Assembly (NCBI RefSeq): GCF_004403985.1
Contig: NZ_SOHL01000030.1
Coordinates: 296-64,295, forward strand
Direction: 5' to 3'
DNA from: Cryobacterium gelidum
GTDB taxonomy: Bacteria > Actinomycetota > Actinomycetes > Actinomycetales > Microbacteriaceae
Length of the DNA: 64,000 nt
The notes below the pieces were generated by a model that made no database searches, was not told the DNA's origin, and saw only the letters and a list, made by a program, of their open reading frames with translations. Made by a program: the position numbers and the translations under genes. Below, in pieces: positions 1 to 7,944 of the stretch (position 1 is its first letter; each line of letters begins with the position of its first letter).

Positions 1-1
1 A

Positions 2-127
2 CAACATAGGAGCAAGCGAGACGTCATCCGCTGCCTCAAACGATACCTCGCACGCGAAATCTTCACCATCCTCAAAACCATCCCCGACCAGCACAAAAAC
101 CCCGCGCAGCACGAATTGACAACATAG
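2..127 (+). pseudogene. IS110-family transposase, C-terminal remnant
   Basis: An open frame runs in from the window edge and stops at the TAG at 125-127. Its translation contains SKRDVIRCLKRYLAREIF, the usual C-terminal signature of IS110-family (DEDD) transposases. The rest of the gene lies outside the window, so whether it is intact there cannot be seen. The frame ends directly against an IS3-type transposase fragment, so this looks like the right end of an element inserted into, or recombined with, older IS debris. Family assignment rests on motif memory only. Confidence 0.6.
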
Positions 128-128
128 G

Positions 129-365
129 GGCATCAATGCGATGGCCGAGAGCTTCTTCGCGACGCTGAAAACCGAGTTCTACTACCGCCGAGTTTGGCCC
201 ACCCGCGACCGCGCCACCCGCGACCGCGCCACCCGCGAAGTCGGCGCCTGGATCGAGGACCGCTATAACCGCCGACGCCGGCACTCCTCGATCGGGCAGA
301 TCAGCCCAGTCGACTTCGAACTGCAATACTCGTTAGAGACCGCGGAAGTTCAACTCGCCGCTTAA
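129..365 (+). pseudogene. IS3-family transposase (OrfB), C-terminal fragment
   Basis: The frame reads INAMAESFFATLKTE, then the WIEDRYNRRRRHSSIGQISP block that ends the DDE integrase core of IS3-family OrfB proteins, and stops at 363-365. The sequence upstream of INAM, which should hold the first two catalytic Asp residues, is replaced at about 128-131 by the IS110-like tail, so the gene is 5'-truncated. A 15-base stretch is repeated in frame (about 200-235), giving RDRATRDRAT where one copy is usual. Bases 366-392 (GTGTCCACTAACCGGGGGCA) look like the IS3 right terminal end. It cannot be functional. Confidence 0.75.
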
Positions 366-393
366 CCCGTGTCCACTAACCGGGGGCAAGGCC

Positions 394-815
394 AATGTCA
401 TCAATGACAATGGGATCCGCGGAGGATGCGCGCGACGACTCGGGTGACGCTGTCGTCAGCGTGGTGGGCGCGCATCAGCGCGCCGAGGTCATCCAAGCGG
501 AACCATGCCACGCGCATGCCGGCCTCGACGACTTGCTGGCCGAGGGCCTCGAAGACGAACGTCTTTCGTGTGCCGGACGGCCCGCAAACGACAATGTTCT
601 CCTTCCGGCTGATCCACTCAAGGGTGCGGAGGGAGTGCTAGGTCGGTAGCGGCATCGAGGACGCGGCCGGGTCCCAACTGTCGAGGTTCTTCCCCGTCGG
701 GAACCAGCGGCCTTCCGTCGGGTAGCGAGCATCGACCGGGACCGGCCGGTGACCTCCTCAACGAGGAGGGCTTTGACGACTTCGGAGGGTTCCCAACGTT
801 GCGTGCAGTTGACCG
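394..815 (-). pseudogene. IS21-family IstB ATPase remnant
   Basis: Reading the minus strand through several frames gives pieces typical of the IS21 helper ATPase: an N-terminal part with EEVTGRSRSMLATRRKAAG, then FPTGKNLDSWDPAASSMP, an in-frame stop, then LEWISRKENIVVCGPSG and RVAWFRLDDLGAL. The Walker A motif is spoiled (GPSGTRKT instead of GPSGTGKT). A two-base loss near 420-430 shifts the frame just before the Walker B part (DPIVIDDIG), and the gene is cut at 394 by the IS3 fragment. Edges are approximate. It is a dead remnant paired with the istA remnant upstream. Confidence 0.65.
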
Positions 816-1800
816 ATCGCGGCCCAGCCAGGGGTTCCTCTAAGTATGGACTGCGCTTCGCTGGCCGTGTGGGCGCTCGCCTCAGGCCCGCGGCGTTCAG
901 AGGTCCTTGTGGGCAAAGCGGTCGCGGATGGCCGCGACGCCGAGGGCTTGGTCGACGTCGGCCTGCTGCGATCTTCGCCAGCGCGACGGCTTCGGCCATC
1001 TTCTGCGTGATGCACATCGTGCCCACCGCGGCCGCTTCGAGCAGCCAGGTCCGAGCGCCGGCGCCGATCGCAAAGAACTGCGCCTCGGCCGCGCTTCGCG
1101 CTTTCACGGCGTAGTCGCTGAAGATCTTGGGGGCGTGGTCGGGGAAGTGAGCGTCGTCGATGGCCGGGCTGCGGGGCCCGGCGCGGTGGTGCCGAGCGGC
1201 TTCGACGGGTCCGTCGTGGCCCTAGTGGACGACGATGACCTGCTCGTCCAGGCCGAAGCCGTGGCTGCGCACGAACACCAGTGCGCCGAGCAGGTACGAC
1301 GGCACCGAGTATTGCGCGTTCTCGAACGTGACCATCGAGATGTTGTCCGGGACACGGCGGGACATGCCGAAGGAGATGGTGTGGGCAACGTCGGGAACGC
1401 GATGTAACCCGGGGTTTCCTCCAAAAGCATCGCGGCGGGTTCACGGCGGGTGGCGCGGTGCTCGCGGTTTTGACGAGGTCCATGAATTCTTGGCAAGCCG
1501 TTTCGGTATCGGCAGAGGAGTCGTATTCGGGCCGGGGGTTGGTGTCTTGGGGACGATGTCGGCCTTGGCGAGCTTTACAGATGATTCGACCCCGCGCTTG
1601 GGCGCGGGGTTCGCCGGTTGGCAGGTCAGGACCGTGACGCCATAGTGGCAGGCGAATTCAACCGTGGAGACGTTCCCCGCACGGGAACGCCGGCAATATG
1701 GGACACGGTGACCGTTTTCTAGTTGTCGGTCAGGACGTAAGTTGGGGCGCCGCCGATGATGCGGAACGTGCAATCCAGCGCCGCGTAAACACTCCGCGCG
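816..1800 (-). pseudogene. IS21-family IstA transposase remnant
   Basis: Minus-strand pieces in different frames line up with the C-terminal two thirds of an IS21-type IstA. From 1800 downwards they are GGAPTYVLTDN (followed by a stop), GNVSTVEFACHYGVTVLTCQP, ESSVKLAKADIVPKTPTP, then the beta-barrel-like part with NISMVTFENAQYSVPSYLLG, and finally KARSAAEAQFFAIGAGARTW and GWAAIGQ. The catalytic integrase core is split by frameshifts and stops, and the N-terminal DNA-binding part is absent beyond about 1800. The same orientation and spacing as the istB remnant shows that they were one element. Boundaries are approximate. Confidence 0.6.
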
Positions 1801-2132
1801 GTGCAGCCGCGCTCAGGGATTCAAACACTTATCGCCAGGCGCCACACACCCATTGCTTCGCCGCCATCGCGCTACGGAGAGGCATATCTCCCGTCTCTAT
1901 CGTCGTTAGCATGCCGTGACAACATCATCACGGCACCACACCCGCCAGATGCAGGCCCCGCCAGATCGAATTGCTAAGATCTGCCCCGATTCTGACTCAC
2001 ATCTGAACCGAGACGCCCCGAGTCCGATATACCGCGATCTTCATTCAGTGCCTAATCCTAATATCGTTTCTGTCGTTGCCCCGGCCGAGATGCTGCCCTC
2101 AATTTCCTACTTGGCGACTCGCAAGAAACCCT
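1801..2132. other. Intergenic stretch between IS debris and fcl
   Basis: No frame of protein-like composition, RNA gene or clear terminator was seen here. It separates the decayed IS21 remnant from the 3' end of GDP-L-fucose synthase. The original left end of the IS21 element or of the sugar cluster may lie in it but is not recognisable. Confidence 0.5.
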
Positions 2133-3134
2133 CTACCTGACGTCGCGCAAGTTGTCCGCGTGGTCACGGTACCACTGCACTGTGCTGCGGAGCCCCTCTT
2201 CCAAGCCGATCCTAGCGGTCCACCCGATATGAGCGAGTTTGCTAACGTCCAGTAGCTTTTGCGGCGTGCCGTCGGGGTGGTCCGCGTCCCACTCGGTAGT
2301 TCCCTTAAAGCCCACTACGCGGCCAATGGTGTCGGCGATCTCGCTGATCGTGACGTCGCAGCCGGTGCCCACGTTAACCTGCTCAGGACCATCGTAGTGA
2401 TCCAAAAGGTGGAGGCAGGCTTCGGCCATATCGTCCACGTGAAGAAACTCCCGGCGCGGCGTGCCAGTTCCCCAGTTCGTGACGGTCTTTGCGCCAGCCT
2501 TCGCAGCTTCCTCGTAACGACGAATTAGCGCTGGTAGAACATGCGAGCCTGTGGGCGAGAAGTTGTCACCGGGACCGTACAAGTTCGTCGGCATTGCCGA
2601 GATCCACGGTCGACCGTACTGACGGCGAATCGCTTGGATCTGCAATATCCCTGCAATTTTGGCTATGGCGTACGCATCATTCGTGGGCTCAAGGTGGCCG
2701 GTAAGCAGAGAGTCTTCCCGAATGGGCTGTGGCGCTAATCGCGGATAAATGCACGATGAGCCAAGAAACAGGAGCCTTTCGACGCCGTACTTCAATGCCG
2801 CGTCGAGCACGTTGACCTGAACGCGCAGGTTGTCGCTCAGAAAATCCACCGGGTACGTACTGTTCGCCAGAATCCCGCCGACCTTGGCCGCTGCAAGCAC
2901 GACATTCCGAGGCTGGACCTCTTTGAAGAACGCGAACACGGCATCGCGGTCCTTCAAGTCCAGCTCGGCCGACGTACGCCCGACGAGATCCGAAAACCCG
3001 TCTGATTCCAAGCGCCGCCAGATGGCGGAGCCAACTAGTCCCCGGTGCCCGGCGACGTAGAACCGAGCATCTCGGTCTAGGGCCGATGCGTTGAATTTGA
3101 CACGGTCGCGAGCATCCTTAATGGTTTCGGTCAT
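2133..3134 (-). CDS. fcl: GDP-L-fucose synthase
   Basis: This is an NADPH-dependent epimerase/reductase of the extended SDR family that turns GDP-4-keto-6-deoxy-mannose into GDP-L-fucose, a precursor for surface polysaccharide. The 333-residue product has the Rossmann motif GHRGLVG (about 29-35), the serine region GSSCIYP (125-131) and the catalytic pair Y155-x3-K159 (YAIAK). Length is normal for the family. The ATG at 3134 is preferred: GGGAG lies 10 bases upstream, whereas the in-frame TTG at 3138-3140 is only 4 bases from it. Its usual partner, GDP-mannose 4,6-dehydratase (gmd), is not in the window. It points away from the glycosyltransferases, so it is probably a leftover of a rearranged polysaccharide cluster or is fed by a distant gmd. 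Confidence 0.93.
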   Translation of the reverse strand: MTETIKDARDRVKFNASALDRDARFYVAGHRGLVGSAIWRRLESDGFSDLVGRTSAELDLKDRDAVFAFFKEVQPRNVVLAAAKVGGILANSTYPVDFLSDNLRVQVNVLDAALKYGVERLLFLGSSCIYPRLAPQPIREDSLLTGHLEPTNDAYAIAKIAGILQIQAIRRQYGRPWISAMPTNLYGPGDNFSPTGSHVLPALIRRYEEAAKAGAKTVTNWGTGTPRREFLHVDDMAEACLHLLDHYDGPEQVNVGTGCDVTISEIADTIGRVVGFKGTTEWDADHPDGTPQKLLDVSKLAHIGWTARIGLEEGLRSTVQWYRDHADNLRDVR

Positions 3135-3136
3135 GG

Positions 3137-3436
3137 TCAATTAACTCCCAGCCCAACGAGGTTTGCCGCGTCCGCCCCGTGGCTGACGGAGCACGCGAAC
3201 TTGGCTATGTCGGCATCCACCACCATGTGAGCTGAGTCGGGCTTGCCAACCGCGGGCACCCTTATAACTAGAAAATTCTCGGCCATGTGCGACTCGACGT
3301 CGCGAGTGAATGCCGTCCTGACAGCCAAATTATTCAAAAGATCCCCCTTTGCCGACAGGCCTTCTAAAAGCCGATCGGCGCCTACTATGTCCCAGGTCAG
3401 TCTAAGCGAGTTTTTTGGCCGTCCAACGTCACCCAA
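3137..3436 (-). CDS. Unrecognised short ORF upstream of fcl, possibly a gene remnant
   Basis: A 99-codon frame ends at the base pairs where fcl begins, so it could be translationally coupled to fcl. The sequence has a protein-like look (for example DIVGADRLLEGLSAKGDLL and ENFLVIRVPAVGKPDSAHM) but no transmembrane part and no motif I recognise. The frame upstream (3437-3614) is closed by a stop and shows nothing similar, so this may be the 3' end of a longer gene broken by a frameshift. No function is proposed. Confidence 0.35.
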   Translation of the reverse strand: MGDVGRPKNSLRLTWDIVGADRLLEGLSAKGDLLNNLAVRTAFTRDVESHMAENFLVIRVPAVGKPDSAHMVVDADIAKFACSVSHGADAANLVGLGVN

Positions 3437-3947
3437 GATTTTGCAGATCCGTTCCTCGCACCTCAGTACGCTGACCGCGCGGACTCGGTACTGGTTCCCA
3501 AACCTGGAGGGAGTTTGTCACTTGCGCTGGCGGCAGTTGAAAACTCGTTCTATTCAATAGCATTGAGGAGCCGCCGCCCAGTAAATATGCAGGCTGCAGC
3601 GTGGATGAGTCCACTTAGCTCGGCAAGTTCACAGCGATGGTCCGTAGAGACTCGAGATAGAAAGCGTCGACATCGCACGGCACACGATCGCGAAAGCCAC
3701 CAGTTCGGGCAGACTGCTCTTCCCAAGTCTCCGGCCGTGTTTGCCGCAGGAAAAATGTTAAAAACGCACGGTATTACTGAAGAGAATGTACGCCGGACTT
3801 GAGCGACCAAGCAATACAGGACCAACGACCGCGCCTACTTATCAGGGCAAACGGAAGAGAAGCGGCCGCTGGTAAGCTAATCGAATCGCTAGTCCTTTTC
3901 CATATTTATGAAGACGGTTCGACTCGCGTCCGAAGGGAAACCAAAAA
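3437..3947. other. Divergent intergenic region with no convincing gene
   Basis: This stretch lies between the minus-strand fcl side and the plus-strand glycosyltransferase. Only short frames of ordinary composition are present on both strands. It is AT-richer than the flanking housekeeping DNA and should hold the promoter for the plus-strand glycosyltransferase genes, but no clear -35/-10 pair could be assigned. Confidence 0.45.
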
Positions 3948-5150
3948 TTGCGAGTCGATGGTTCTTTGAAGATTTTGCACTTGGATCATACTCAAGCCCC
4001 AGGTGGAGCAGAGCTCGCTCTTCGTCGCACCCTGTCTTACTCGCTTTGGTCCGCCACCATCCTCGTGCCAGCTGACGAAACGAGTATGGAAAACAGCACA
4101 TTTGAGCGTAGGGCGCAGGTCTTTCGGCTGCGGAAAGTCGGCCCCGCCCAAAACTCAGGTGCAAGTCGGGCGCGAACTGGGATAGCGATTGTCAGGTTTG
4201 CCATTCAGATTCTCGGCCAGGCCGTGGCCATTCGTCTGAACAAGGAATTTAGATCTTCAAACATTGTTCACGCGAACACGTCTCGTTCGGCGGTTTACGG
4301 AGCAATTGCCTGCTGGGGAACGCGGAAGCCGCTGGTCGTTCACTTGAGGGATTCAGTGGACATTCCGAGTTTGGGCTCCTTTGGATTTCATGCTTTCACA
4401 AAATTGGCGTTGCGGAGAGCGAATGGAATCATATCTAACTCCGCGGGAACGTTCGCCTCCGCACAGGCATACGTACGTGCATCTATTCCCACAGTAGTTA
4501 TTCCTAGCCCAATTGGGCCGATGTTCACGATACCGGCCCAATCCAAGCCCGAGGTTAGCAGAATAGGCATGGTTGCGAGGCTGGATCCGTGGAAAGGACA
4601 ACGACTTCTGCTTGAGGCCTTCTCCGACAACTTTGCAGGCTCTTCGGTTCGCCTCGTACTCGCAGGCTCGCCCGCATTCGGCAACGAAGCCTTTCTTGCC
4701 GAGTTGCGGAAATTGGCCCGGCAGTTGGGAGTGGAAGGTCAGGTCGACTTCCTCGGGCACGTAACCGACGTTGCAAAATGCATTGACAGTCTAGATATTT
4801 GCGTGCAGTCGTCCCTGAGGCCGGAACCACTCGGCCAGAACATTCTTCAGTATCTCGCTCGGGGAAAGCCGATCATCGCGGCCAACGAAGGAGGACCAAC
4901 GGAATGGATCGAGTCGGGGAAGAATGGTATCTTTTTTCAAGCCCGAGATCGAGCCTCCTTGGCGCGTAAACTCTCGACGCTAGCGGAGGATGCAAAGTTA
5001 CGAGAACGCTTGGCTGACGCGGCTTCGAAAACCGCAGGCTTGATGATTGATGAAGACGTCGCGCACGCGCATTTGGACTTCTTCCGGCGTGTGCTTGACG
5101 ATCCGAGGATGTCGGATCGCGGCCGGCGCGACGGCCAGACACATAAATGA
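3948..5150 (+). CDS. Glycosyltransferase family 4 protein
   Basis: This is a GT-B fold glycosyltransferase of the GT4 type, expected to add a sugar to a lipid-linked surface polysaccharide on the cytoplasmic face of the membrane. The 400-residue product starts with LKILHLDHTQAPGGAEL, the usual GT4 N-terminal strand and GGAE acceptor loop. The nucleotide-sugar half has GMVARLDPWKGQ and the C-terminal donor loop RPEPLGQNILQYLARGKP followed by NEGGPTEW, where the family's E-x7-E type acidic residues lie. The start is a TTG with GAAGGG 10 bases upstream; an alternative TTG lies 15 bases further in. The exact sugar cannot be read. Codon use and base composition are AT-richer than in the ribosomal genes nearby, which suggests transfer. 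Confidence 0.85.
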   Translation: MRVDGSLKILHLDHTQAPGGAELALRRTLSYSLWSATILVPADETSMENSTFERRAQVFRLRKVGPAQNSGASRARTGIAIVRFAIQILGQAVAIRLNKEFRSSNIVHANTSRSAVYGAIACWGTRKPLVVHLRDSVDIPSLGSFGFHAFTKLALRRANGIISNSAGTFASAQAYVRASIPTVVIPSPIGPMFTIPAQSKPEVSRIGMVARLDPWKGQRLLLEAFSDNFAGSSVRLVLAGSPAFGNEAFLAELRKLARQLGVEGQVDFLGHVTDVAKCIDSLDICVQSSLRPEPLGQNILQYLARGKPIIAANEGGPTEWIESGKNGIFFQARDRASLARKLSTLAEDAKLRERLADAASKTAGLMIDEDVAHAHLDFFRRVLDDPRMSDRGRRDGQTHK

Positions 5151-5536
5151 TTTAATTCGAAGCACTGCTGGGCACTCCGGCACACTGCTGGCTGCAGGGA
5201 TGGGCGCTTCAGCGGAGTGCCAGCTCCGAGAAACCACAATGGACTTCGCGACCACCAGTGGTCTTTGCTCCGCGGATTTGATAGATCGAGGCGATCACGC
5301 CTTGGTACCTGTACTGTCTTAGACCGGTTCTGTGAGAAGATTTATTTCTTGGTCTCTTCGGGCCCAACCGATGCATTTCACAATGGGCGCCTGCCTGCCA
5401 TCTGTCAGAGAACGGCATCGCGAATATATACCCTGCCTGAAGACGTTAGTGCTGGTGTTGGAAAAGGGGAGGGCAATATGTCGATTGCATGCCGGTCGTT
5501 CGTTGTCGAGATAGCAATTCACAACTGGGCGGAATT
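5151..5536. other. Gap between the two glycosyltransferase genes
   Basis: No protein-like frame with support was seen. One feature stands out: GGGGAGGG followed by ATG at 5478 opens a 21-codon frame that ends at 5541-5543, overlapping the proposed start of the next gene in another frame. It is either a short leader peptide coupled to that gene or the frameshifted true 5' end of it. Confidence 0.4.
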
Positions 5537-6595
5537 TTGCTAACCGTGCTTGCATGGCCTTCTAGAGTAAACGCTGCAGACAACACATACACAAGTCGCC
5601 TTTCAACAGCGCTGGAATTGTGTGGTGTCATTGTTATCGAATTCTCCATCGGTCGAGCACTCTTTTCTTCATATGACGTCCTCCACGTTCACTGGCCAGA
5701 GGGAGTCTTAAAGAATGGACGTGGCCGGATAAATGGTCTCGCCCGCATACTTGCGGTAGTTGGTGTCCTATTCGTGGTCAGGTTTGTTAGGCGACGTAAA
5801 GTCGTGTGGACGGTTCATAATCTCAGACCGCACGATTTAGACCGCAGGGCGTCACTTGCTCTCCTCAGAGTCGGGCTGGGTTTCACAGTTGGCGGATATA
5901 TTCACCTCAGCAGTGCCAGTGCACCGATCCTCTCCAAAATCATCACTCGATCCAAACAGTCTCTACAAGCCGTTATCCCCATCGGCCGATATTCAGGTGA
6001 ATTCTTTCCGTCAGAGCCGCGTGAAACCACGCGCGCGAGGCACGAAATATTCGGCGAAAACCCCTTAGTGGTATTTGTGGGGCAGGTGGCGCGCTACAAG
6101 GGGGTGCTGGATCTGGCGCAAGTCGTGCATGCCTCAACGAATAAGGAGCTGCGCCTCATAATCGCGGGACGCTGTGCGGACAGAGACTACGCCCAGGAGA
6201 TTGAATGCATCGCCTCCGCTGATTCGAGAATCCAATTCAATGATGAGCGTCTGGGGTCGACAGGTTTTGCCAACCTGATGCAGGCAGCAGACGTAGTCGC
6301 GTATCCATACACGTCGATTCTCAACAGTGCCTCCGTCCTTCCTCCGCTGGAGACGAGGACTAGGGTACTGGCGCCACGAATCGGTGCAATTCCTGAAATG
6401 AGCAAGACCGTGGGCGAGGATTGGATCATCACATATGAACAGCCGTTAACGGGCAGTGCTATTGACGAGGCTCTGCGGACCGCGAGCCTGAAGGGGTCGC
6501 CAGATCTCACGGCACTTGAATGGCCGAAAATTGGAATAGACACAAAAGCTTTTTATTTGGCAGTTATGAATTATCAGGGGGAAAATCAAGCGTGA
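5537..6595 (+). CDS. Glycosyltransferase (GT4-like, GT-B fold)
   Basis: A second sugar transferase of the same cluster. With a TTG start at 5537 the product is 352 residues and opens with LTVLAWPSRVNAADNTYTSR, the expected first strand and acceptor loop of a family that also shows DVLHVHWPE about 45 residues in. The donor half has FVGQVARYKGVLDL and a C-terminal ETRTRVLAPRIGAIPE block. The frame is open back to an ATG at 5489, but that start has no ribosome binding site at proper distance and would add residues unlike the family, so the start is uncertain. The stop overlaps the GTG of the next gene (GTGA), indicating coupled translation. Substrate is unknown. Confidence 0.75.
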   Translation: MLTVLAWPSRVNAADNTYTSRLSTALELCGVIVIEFSIGRALFSSYDVLHVHWPEGVLKNGRGRINGLARILAVVGVLFVVRFVRRRKVVWTVHNLRPHDLDRRASLALLRVGLGFTVGGYIHLSSASAPILSKIITRSKQSLQAVIPIGRYSGEFFPSEPRETTRARHEIFGENPLVVFVGQVARYKGVLDLAQVVHASTNKELRLIIAGRCADRDYAQEIECIASADSRIQFNDERLGSTGFANLMQAADVVAYPYTSILNSASVLPPLETRTRVLAPRIGAIPEMSKTVGEDWIITYEQPLTGSAIDEALRTASLKGSPDLTALEWPKIGIDTKAFYLAVMNYQGENQA

Positions 6596-7944
6596 AGAAT
6601 TACGCTAATAAGGGCACGGGAGGTTTTAGAACCCTGTCCAGCGGGCTGAACCGACTGCGCACCGCCTTCAGAACCCAAAGATTTAGGAGCGCAATCGCAA
6701 TAGCGATTACGTTCCTACTGCCGCTTGGCTCGTTTGGAGTCGGCGGGATCGCGACTCTTAACTTGGGCATATTGATTTCGTTGGCATGCCTGCCGCTATG
6801 GTTTCGGGCGGCAACTTCTTATCTCGGTGCACGAGTGATCCAAGCACTGATGCTTGCATCGATTGTCTGCGGTTTGCTCTTGCTACTCCAAACTTCGACT
6901 ACTCACGAAATCATTCCACAACGCGCGGCTGCACTGCCCGTGACGATGTTATTCTCCGCTCTAACATTAGGCGTCCTCCTTTGGGCGCGGCAAGCGATCA
7001 ACCTGGCTTCACTTGGTGTTGCCTATGGAGCTGGCGCGCTACTCGACAGTGTCATTCGAGCTGGCGAATGGGGTGAGAATGGCTGGAAGTACGGATATGC
7101 ATGGCCGTGCGCTGTAATCGCGCTGTCACTCGTGATTGGCCGAAAAAGAGAACCGCTTTGGACACTCCTGGTCGTTGCGGCCTTGGTCGCGGTCAGTGTG
7201 GGAGGCGGCTACCGGAGCCTGGTGGCGTTCGCCGTGGTCGCAGTGGGGCTATATCTTTGCACGCTCTGGAACAAGAACGGCGGCGACCTGAAGCGAGGAC
7301 TCAGATTCGGGATGTCTGTCCTTGCGATACCCGCCTTGGCGTTTGTCAGCCTTTCCTGGCTATTGCTGGGGGGGGCGCTGGGTTCCATAGCGCAGACGCG
7401 TACGCAGGAGCAGATAGCGGAGTCGGGCTCAATTTTGGTTGGTGGGCGCCAAGAATGGGCCGCAGCAGTTGCACTCTTCCGCCAAAGCCCACTTGGATTC
7501 GGACCGGGAGTCGTTCCTAATCCGGAGGACGTGGCCGTCGGAAAGCGTGGACTCGAAGCAATCGGTGCCAACGAGGATTCGTACCATATAGACACTTATA
7601 TGTTTGGTGGTCAGTTTCGTCTTCACGGTATTGTTTCGGATCTGTGGGCAAACTTTGGACTAGTCGGGCTCGCACTATCGTTAGTGCTTCTCGTCGCGAT
7701 TGCTTGGTTCCTTTGGTATTCGGGTGTAAATGCGTACACCACGGGTCTGCAGACACTCTTGGCAGTTTGGGTAGCTTGGGACATATTTTTTTCTCCGTTC
7801 GACTCGAATTGGCGTTACTTGATTTTTGCTCTTTCCCTCCTTCTCCTTCTCCGGAAAAATCATCCTCAGCAAGAGGATCGGCGGGCGGCTTTCGAGTTTG
7901 GGCAAAAGTCTGGTCCAGAGTTGTCGCCCGCGCAGCACTCATAA
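6592..7944 (+). CDS. O-antigen ligase / polysaccharide polymerase-like membrane protein
   Basis: An integral membrane protein of about 450 residues with roughly eleven hydrophobic segments (for example IAIAITFLLPLGSFGVGG and LVGLALSLVLLVAIAWFLW). Between the late segments a long extracytoplasmic loop (about 270-370) carries GGRQEWAAAVALFRQSPLGFGPG, the usual layout of Wzy polymerases and WaaL-type ligases. It probably joins lipid-linked repeat units outside the membrane. The GTG at 6592 is chosen because it overlaps the preceding stop and has AGGGGGA just upstream; the frame is open further up to 6520 but that would be an extension into the previous gene. Polymerase and ligase cannot be told apart here. 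Confidence 0.75.
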   Translation: MKNYANKGTGGFRTLSSGLNRLRTAFRTQRFRSAIAIAITFLLPLGSFGVGGIATLNLGILISLACLPLWFRAATSYLGARVIQALMLASIVCGLLLLLQTSTTHEIIPQRAAALPVTMLFSALTLGVLLWARQAINLASLGVAYGAGALLDSVIRAGEWGENGWKYGYAWPCAVIALSLVIGRKREPLWTLLVVAALVAVSVGGGYRSLVAFAVVAVGLYLCTLWNKNGGDLKRGLRFGMSVLAIPALAFVSLSWLLLGGALGSIAQTRTQEQIAESGSILVGGRQEWAAAVALFRQSPLGFGPGVVPNPEDVAVGKRGLEAIGANEDSYHIDTYMFGGQFRLHGIVSDLWANFGLVGLALSLVLLVAIAWFLWYSGVNAYTTGLQTLLAVWVAWDIFFSPFDSNWRYLIFALSLLLLLRKNHPQQEDRRAAFEFGQKSGPELSPAQHS

